Shown in pieces: positions 25,085 through 29,655 of a stretch of DNA of 29,655 nucleotides. The stretch covers positions 1-29,655 of the forward strand of contig CALKHD010000212.1 in NCBI GenBank assembly GCA_938092195.1, in the 5' to 3' direction. How positions within the stretch are numbered: position 1 is the stretch's first letter; each line of letters opens with the position of its first letter. Under the pieces are notes generated by a model that saw only the letters and a list, made by a program, of their open reading frames with translations, was not told the DNA's origin and made no database searches. Source of the stretch: an uncultured Flavobacteriales bacterium. Its GTDB lineage: Bacteria > Bacteroidota > Bacteroidia > Flavobacteriales_D > Sanyastnellaceae. The position numbers and the translations under genes are program-made.

Positions 25085-26313
25085 TGCTCAAAGGCACCGC
25101 CTTTAAGGCCGTTAGCACCCTGTTTCTGATGGCCGGACTGGGGCTCTGCTCTTGCTCGGACGGGACAGGGACACGGCGACCCAACGGTGAAGAGGGGGAC
25201 CTTGTTTTCGCCTTGTCCGACAGTGTAGAGGTCCGCATACCTGGAACCAAAACAGACTCCACTTGGACCCTACACAACGGCACTGAAAGCATTCATCTTT
25301 TGCCTTCTGATACTGTCGATGGGTGCTGGATGGTTCCTGTTTTTGACGGCACCATTTGCATGAATGGCCGAGTAGGGGAGTGGCATGACGTACTGAGACC
25401 TGGCCACTATGCGGTGCCTGTTGAATGGCAAGCAACTCCGGCTCCCGCCGACATGAAGCCCCATGCCAACACCCTTTCATGGAGGCTCACTTTTGGATCC
25501 GACGACCCTTGGTTTGGTGATCTGACCCTTCATCAAACCTCTGATGGACAGGCTTTTGGAAGCATCTCCACCGCCACTGGTGACTTCCGGTTCCTTCATG
25601 GACAATTGTCTGACTCTGCCGGGCTGATTCTGCAGACTTTTGATGGGGCTCACTTGTTCCGATTTTCGGCAACTTCTTTGCCAGACGGTACACTTTTGGA
25701 TGGCGTCTTCCAAAGTGGAAACCACTATGCAACCTCCTTTACTGGAGCTTATTTGGCGGAAAACGCCCCTCCCTTGTCTGAGGGCAAGGAGGCCAGCTGG
25801 ACCGGAGAAATGGCCGCATATTCTGGCCTGAACCTAGACGGCACGCCTGTCCAATGGAATGCAGACTCTGCAAAAGGAACCCACATCTTGAGCATCATGG
25901 GGTCTTGGTGTCCAAACTGCATGGATGAGCACCGGCTTCTCGCTCAGCTCATGAATCGCCACCCCGACTTGACGGTGCACACCCTGGCGTTTGAACGGGG
26001 GCTGGACAGAGATGGCGGTGTAGAGAAAGCATTGAACCGACTCAACCGCTACGCCTCACAAATGGAGGTGGATCAATGGGACGGCCGATGGACGTTTGTC
26101 CTTGCTGGCCCTGCCTCCAAAAAAGCGGCTGCGGACTCCTTGGCTTTTGTCGATCGGGTCGTCAGCTTTCCAACCACCGTGGTCATCCACGAGAACCACC
26201 AGGAGCCTTGGATACACACGGGCTTCAATGGACCGGCCACCGGCCCTGCTTACGAGGTAGAGGTGGCCAAATTCAATCGGGCCATCAACGCCGGTCCGAC
26301 GGAAAGTCGTTGA
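25084..26313 (+). CDS. thioredoxin-fold lipoprotein (TlpA/AhpC-TSA-like)
   Basis: A 409-residue protein starting at the ATG that overlaps the dehydrogenase stop (TGATG). The frame is open a further 29 codons upstream, inside the dehydrogenase gene. The N-terminus is a lipoprotein signal with a lipobox-like LCSC, C24 being the likely lipidated residue, so it should be membrane-anchored in the periplasm or on the outer membrane. Residues about 40-235 form a beta-rich N-terminal domain with two Cys (C81, C92), resembling the DUF4369-like domains that precede thioredoxin folds in Bacteroidota; I could not assign it firmly. The thioredoxin domain begins about 243, with the redox motif WCPNC (C276, C279) and a cis-Pro candidate in SFPTTVVIHE. 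Predicted role: thiol-disulfide exchange outside the cytoplasm. The last 29 bases overlap the convergent peptidase gene. Confidence 0.85.
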   Translation: MLKGTAFKAVSTLFLMAGLGLCSCSDGTGTRRPNGEEGDLVFALSDSVEVRIPGTKTDSTWTLHNGTESIHLLPSDTVDGCWMVPVFDGTICMNGRVGEWHDVLRPGHYAVPVEWQATPAPADMKPHANTLSWRLTFGSDDPWFGDLTLHQTSDGQAFGSISTATGDFRFLHGQLSDSAGLILQTFDGAHLFRFSATSLPDGTLLDGVFQSGNHYATSFTGAYLAENAPPLSEGKEASWTGEMAAYSGLNLDGTPVQWNADSAKGTHILSIMGSWCPNCMDEHRLLAQLMNRHPDLTVHTLAFERGLDRDGGVEKALNRLNRYASQMEVDQWDGRWTFVLAGPASKKAAADSLAFVDRVVSFPTTVVIHENHQEPWIHTGFNGPATGPAYEVEVAKFNRAINAGPTESR

Positions 26314-27826
26314 CCCGGTCCACCGCCAACTTGGACTCCCTGTTGGCCACCTCCCAGGAGGTCAAAAACACCAGACGACCGATTTCCGCCATTTTTGGGT
26401 AGCGGATTTTGTCTGGCGTATCCCCTGGACCGTGGTAATCCTCGTGGACACCACTGAAATAGAAGATAACGGGTATGTTGTGCTTGGCGAAATTGTAATG
26501 GTCACTTCGGTAATAGAAGCGGTTAGGGTCATCTGGCGCATTGAAGGTGTAGTCCAATGCCAAGCCGATGTGCTCATCGTTCACCGCTTCGCTGATGTCA
26601 TGCAATTGGCTCGACAGCTTGTCACCGCCAATCAAATACACATACCGGTCGTCGTCCTTGTGGGCCTCGTCAAACCGACCAACCATGTCCATGTTCAGGT
26701 CGCAAACGTGGGACTCCAATGGGAACGCCGGGTGATCGCTGTACCACTCTGAACCCAAAAGCCCCTTTTCTTCACCCACAAACGCCATAAACAGGATGGA
26801 GCGCTTGGGTCCTGCGCCACTGTCTGCTGCAGCCATCCAAGCTTCTGCGTTTTCCAGCAAACTCACGGTTCCACTTCCATCGTCATCGGCACCATTGTAT
26901 ATCAAGCCCTCCTTGTCCACGCCAACATGGTCGTAATGGCTGGTCAATACAACCACCTCTTTACTTAGGACTGAATCTGATCCAGGAAGAAAACCCCAAA
27001 CGTTGGTCGCCAGAATTTTCTCGTCTGCCCGAGCCAGATTCAAGTCAAATGAACCCAACTGTGTGCCTTTCAACTTTCGCTTTGGCCATTTTTTGATCAC
27101 AAACTCTTCTGACTTCCAGCCCGACAAGCGCAAGACGGTTTCCATGGACATCAGCACAGTTGGGAGATCCGTTCCCTCGCCCTCTCGGTCGACATCCAAC
27201 CTCATTCGTTCTCTTTCCAGCCAAGGCAACATGCGTGATCGCGCCGTGGTAAAGTCTTTGACCGCCATCACCACACCCACTGCGCCCAAGCTGTCAGCCA
27301 GCTCTCTTCGTCCCAACCCACTCATTTCTTCGGGCACATCGGACAGCATCACTACCACTTTACCCCGAACATTCAAACTGGCGTAATCATCCCAGCCAGA
27401 ACTTGGGTCTTGGAGGCCATAACCCACAAAAACTGCCTCTCCTTGCAAGGAAGAAACTTCGATGCCTGGGTAAGGAATCCACTGGTCTCGATAAGGAAGT
27501 TTTTCCCCTTTCATTCCGATCAAGCCTCCTTTTAGAGCACTGGTTTTCAGGGGAACTTCTTGAAAGTAAGACCCTTGTACAGGCTCCAGTCCCAGCTCTT
27601 CAAAACGAGAAGCGATGAAAGCGGCGGCTTTACGCTGGCCTTCTTTCCCAGTTTCTCTGCCCTCCATGCTGTCTGCGGCCAGGACATAGAGCAGGGAACT
27701 CAAATCTTCTGCTGTGATGGTTTCTGCCCACTGCACGCCCTGATTTGTGTGTTGCAGAGTCTGACTTGAACCGATCCAAGATGAACCTAAGAACGCAGCC
27801 GTTATGAGGATATAGGAGTGCTTCAT
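26285..27826 (-). CDS. secreted M28-family zinc aminopeptidase
   Basis: A 513-residue protein when started at the ATG at 27826 (ATGA overlap with the rpiB stop); an ATG two codons earlier is also possible. A signal peptide covers about 1-22. The M28 domain has the two-zinc site: H297 and catalytic D299 in SHYDHVG, bridging D314 in GADDDGSG, catalytic E352 and ligand E353 in GEEKGLLGS, D380 in NMDMVG, and H465 in YHGPGDT. A PA-like insert lies at about 110-250, between the N-terminal helices and the catalytic core (FVGYGLQDPSSGWDDYASLNVRGKVVV). Family members cleave N-terminal residues from peptides in the periplasm or outside the cell. The exact specificity cannot be read. A tail of about 30 residues follows the core, without a clear T9SS signal. 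Confidence 0.92.
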   Translation of the reverse strand: MKHSYILITAAFLGSSWIGSSQTLQHTNQGVQWAETITAEDLSSLLYVLAADSMEGRETGKEGQRKAAAFIASRFEELGLEPVQGSYFQEVPLKTSALKGGLIGMKGEKLPYRDQWIPYPGIEVSSLQGEAVFVGYGLQDPSSGWDDYASLNVRGKVVVMLSDVPEEMSGLGRRELADSLGAVGVVMAVKDFTTARSRMLPWLERERMRLDVDREGEGTDLPTVLMSMETVLRLSGWKSEEFVIKKWPKRKLKGTQLGSFDLNLARADEKILATNVWGFLPGSDSVLSKEVVVLTSHYDHVGVDKEGLIYNGADDDGSGTVSLLENAEAWMAAADSGAGPKRSILFMAFVGEEKGLLGSEWYSDHPAFPLESHVCDLNMDMVGRFDEAHKDDDRYVYLIGGDKLSSQLHDISEAVNDEHIGLALDYTFNAPDDPNRFYYRSDHYNFAKHNIPVIFYFSGVHEDYHGPGDTPDKIRYPKMAEIGRLVFLTSWEVANRESKLAVDRVNDFPSDRR

Positions 27827-28251
27827 GAACATGCAATTTTTTCGACCCGGCGGCCGTGGCGGCCTCCTTCAAAAGGGGTATTTAAGAACTCCGATACACA
27901 ATCAAGGGCATCAGAAATGGCAATGTACCTCGCCGGTAAGCACAGCACATTCGCGTCGTTGTGCTGTCTGGCCAATCGGGCAATGTCAGGTCTCCAAGCA
28001 ATGGCCGCGCGCACATCCTGATGTTTGTTTGCCGTCATGGCCACACCGTTTGCCGATCCACAAATCAAGATTCCGAAGTCACCATTGGTATGCACCGCGT
28101 CCGCCAGGGGGTGTGCATGATCCGGGTAATCCACGCTGGCACCATCAGGTGTTCCGTGGTCCACCACTTCATGTCCATTTTCGTTCAACCACGCGAGAAG
28201 GGCAGCCCGTAGATCGCCCGCTGCATGGTCATTGGCCAGTTGTATCCGCAT
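27823..28251 (-). CDS. rpiB: ribose-5-phosphate isomerase B (RpiB/LacAB family)
   Basis: A 142-residue protein, the usual RpiB length. It interconverts ribose 5-phosphate and ribulose 5-phosphate in the pentose phosphate pathway, in the cytoplasm. Motifs: NDHAAGDLR at 7-15 (phosphate binding), VDYPDHAH at 40-47, the active-site loop ICGSANGVAMTANK at 63-76 with catalytic C64, RQHNDANVLCLPAR at 95-108 with H97, and FEGGRHGRRVEKI near the C-terminus. The loop reads CGSANGV instead of the commoner CGTGIG/CGSGNG, a small variation. It is first in a two-gene unit with the M28 peptidase. The pairing has no obvious metabolic logic and may be simple co-transcription. Confidence 0.95.
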   Translation of the reverse strand: MRIQLANDHAAGDLRAALLAWLNENGHEVVDHGTPDGASVDYPDHAHPLADAVHTNGDFGILICGSANGVAMTANKHQDVRAAIAWRPDIARLARQHNDANVLCLPARYIAISDALDCVSEFLNTPFEGGRHGRRVEKIACS

Positions 28252-28748
28252 GAATGCAAGTTCACCCAGAGGGACTTCTCAGAAATGCACAATGAAATGT
28301 GAATTCGCACGATTTGCTGTGGGTAAACAAGACATAAAAAAATTTGCAGAAGTGGTCCCTTCATCGGCTTATCGAACTCGTGCCAAGAACCACCATCTTT
28401 TGTGGCCCTTTTCTCCGAATCATCCTCACCAGATTTTGAGAGATTTGAACACCGCCTGTGCCCATCGATTGCTACAATGTGGCGTTATCCTCAAACTCAA
28501 TTCTAATGTGAACAACCACGTTAAATCCTTGACCTTAAAAGAGAACGCTTGGTGAATATTTCGTTGATGAAACCTCATTTTCTGTGGATGGCGATGCACT
28601 CCAAACTTTTGGATCATTCTTTATCCTCAGTATCAACAGCCCTATGACTACTACTAATCTTTTCTTTAAAAAAAGAGTATTACATAGTGAGGGGAAAAAC
28701 CTGAATTCAAAGTCGGATTCGTTGGATTGGGTGTGGCAACTTGCAGCC
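28252..28748. other. 497-bp AT-richer intergenic region with DnaA-box-like nonamers
   Basis: The region between divergent rpiB and the MORN-protein gene shows no convincing gene. It is visibly more AT-rich than its surroundings, with an A/T run at 28658-28680. It holds five nonamers one or two changes from the DnaA box TTATCCACA: the complement of TTACCCACA at 28318-28326, TCATCCTCA at 28420-28428, TTATCCTCA at 28485-28493, the complement of CCATCCACA at 28583-28591, and TTATCCTCA at 28621-28629. None is a perfect match. The reading frame of the downstream gene is open back to 28539, so part of this region could be its N-terminal coding sequence. Promoters for both flanking genes must lie here, but I cannot point to clear boxes. 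Confidence 0.4.
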
Positions 28749-29655
28749 ATGTCCAGTTGGGGTCTTCGTTGTGTTGGATTGGGAATCTTGTGGATGGGTG
28801 TTGGCCAGTTGATGGGTCAAGACTCAACGTGGACCGAGTACCGCTATGCCGAAGGTGGGGTGAGCAGCGAAGGTTACTTGGTGGAAGGTCAACCAGCGGG
28901 GTATTGGAGGTCTTTTTATCCAAATGCCAATCGAAAGAGTGAAGGCAATTGGAGGGGAGGAAAATTGGAAGGAGAATGGGTGTTTTTTGATTCCAAAGGC
29001 CGCTTGGAAACAACGCTTTCTTATGCGTCAGGGAGAAAGCAAGGAACGGAGTTCAAATGGGATTCAACAGGAACTTTGAGGGCGTCTTTGCCCTGGATGC
29101 AAGACACGCTGGACGGAGTTGAGCAGTCTTTCGATGAAAATGGAATCGAAATTCAAACCATTCCGTGGCGCAAAGGAAAACGAGAAGGAATCGCAGCAGA
29201 TTACGCAGTTGAAGGCGAAGGCCAAGGAAGAATCATCCGCAGAAAGGGCTATCGTGGCGATTTGTTGAGGTGGGTTGAGGACATCAACCGTAACGACGAT
29301 CAGGGCAGGAAAACAGGAAAGTGGATGACGTTTTGGCCTTCGGGTCTGGTGCGGTTGGAAGGGCCATATCTGCGGGGATTGAAAGAAGGCGTCTTCAAAC
29401 AATTTTCAAGGCGTGGAGACCTGGAAAAGACCATGACCTTTCACTTGGGTAAGCTGGTGGAAGATGCACCAGAGGCGATTGCCTTGGACATTCGACAGAC
29501 GTTTCACGACAATGGAGAAGTGGCCAATGTTGGCCCTTGGCGAAACGACACCCCCATGGGTACACACCGGTATTTTGATCGGGAAGGCCACCTTGTTGAG
29601 GTCAAGGTTTTTCGCGATGGAGCGCTTTCTGCCATAGGCATGCTGGATGAGTTTG
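28749..29655 (+). CDS. secreted MORN-repeat (YwqK-like) protein, 3' end outside window
   Basis: The frame stays open to the window end (302 residues). Starting at the ATG at 28749 gives a signal-peptide-like N-terminus (CVGLGILWMGVGQLMG, then QDS). An in-frame ATG at 28644 would add 35 mostly polar residues and hide the signal, so it is less likely. The rest consists of MORN-variant repeats, each with G-x-W-x-x-Y/F followed by G-x-L and a KxG turn: EGNWRGGKLEGEWVFFDSKG, SGRKQGTEFKWDSTG, GRKTGKWMTFWPSG, RGLKEGVFKQFSRRG, PMGTHRYFDREG. At least seven repeats are recognisable. Such proteins, often labelled toxin-antitoxin YwqK antitoxins, are common exported proteins in Bacteroidota with unknown roles; no toxin gene is adjacent. 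The - strand open frames across it are shadows. Confidence 0.85.
   Translation, partial: MSSWGLRCVGLGILWMGVGQLMGQDSTWTEYRYAEGGVSSEGYLVEGQPAGYWRSFYPNANRKSEGNWRGGKLEGEWVFFDSKGRLETTLSYASGRKQGTEFKWDSTGTLRASLPWMQDTLDGVEQSFDENGIEIQTIPWRKGKREGIAADYAVEGEGQGRIIRRKGYRGDLLRWVEDINRNDDQGRKTGKWMTFWPSGLVRLEGPYLRGLKEGVFKQFSRRGDLEKTMTFHLGKLVEDAPEAIALDIRQTFHDNGEVANVGPWRNDTPMGTHRYFDREGHLVEVKVFRDGALSAIGMLDEF

Noticed and set aside
27825..28253. 142-codon + strand frame exactly covering rpiB
   Set aside because: rpiB on the - strand carries all its family motifs; the + frame is its shadow.
28232..28555. 107-codon open frame on the + strand in the intergenic region
   Set aside because: Starts inside antisense rpiB, has irregular composition (many H, N, R, C) and no domain or credible start signal. 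A small gene cannot be fully excluded, but there is no positive evidence.
28749..29655. Toxin-antitoxin module, as MORN/YwqK proteins are often labelled antitoxins
   Set aside because: The protein has a signal peptide and no small toxin-like gene is adjacent within the window.
1..29655. CRISPR array, tRNA/rRNA genes, insertion sequences, prophage
   Set aside because: No regularly spaced direct repeats, cloverleaf-like tRNA sequences, transposase or integrase motifs were seen on either strand by eye; a covariance-model search for RNAs was not possible.

Overview
The window looks like a chromosomal segment of a member of the Bacteroidota, probably a Flavobacteriales-like lineage. The evidence is several type IX secretion system (T9SS) cargo proteins with gliding-motility-type C-terminal sorting domains, SprB-type repeats, two PorP/SprF-family outer-membrane proteins, a DUF4175 protein, and -7 promoter boxes of the TAnnTT(T/C)G type instead of sigma70 boxes. 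No tRNA, rRNA, CRISPR array, transposase or phage gene is visible. The GC content is fairly high for this phylum, judged by eye.

Layout. (1) 1-3084: the last residues of a T9SS type B cargo protein, then radA on the + strand. Converging on radA from the - strand are rsmI and a conserved helical/acidic protein of unknown function, joined by TGATG. (2) 3126-11158, - strand: a four-gene surface operon, in transcription order a small T9SS type B cargo protein, a PorP/SprF-like protein, a giant SprB-repeat adhesin of about 1710 residues, and a second PorP/SprF-like protein. Two of the three junctions are ATGA overlaps. (3) 11178-13765: a strong hairpin, a stand-alone biotin carboxyl carrier protein, divergent hemW, and a converging EamA transporter. 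(4) 13769-17122: a 1117-residue secreted multidomain protein (lamin-tail, Calx-beta, OB-fold-like and PKD modules), with EamA directly downstream. (5) 17258-23363, + strand: DUF4175 protein, RsbW-like ATPase, ybeY and mnmG in a tight operon. (6) 23552-26313: an antiquitin-type aldehyde dehydrogenase translationally coupled to a thioredoxin-fold lipoprotein, converging on an rpiB-M28 peptidase operon. (7) 28252-29655: a 0.5-kb AT-richer intergenic region, then a MORN-repeat protein that runs off the window end.

The most notable observation is a pair of identical 14-bp palindromes (GTTCCACGTGGAAC, inside a shared 19-bp block) placed immediately before and immediately after mnmG. They match the parS centromere sequence bound by ParB (Spo0J), so this part of the chromosome may be origin-proximal. 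The second theme is surface biology: the SprB-like adhesin sits between two different PorP/SprF proteins, which suggests a dedicated secretion and anchoring set for gliding or attachment.
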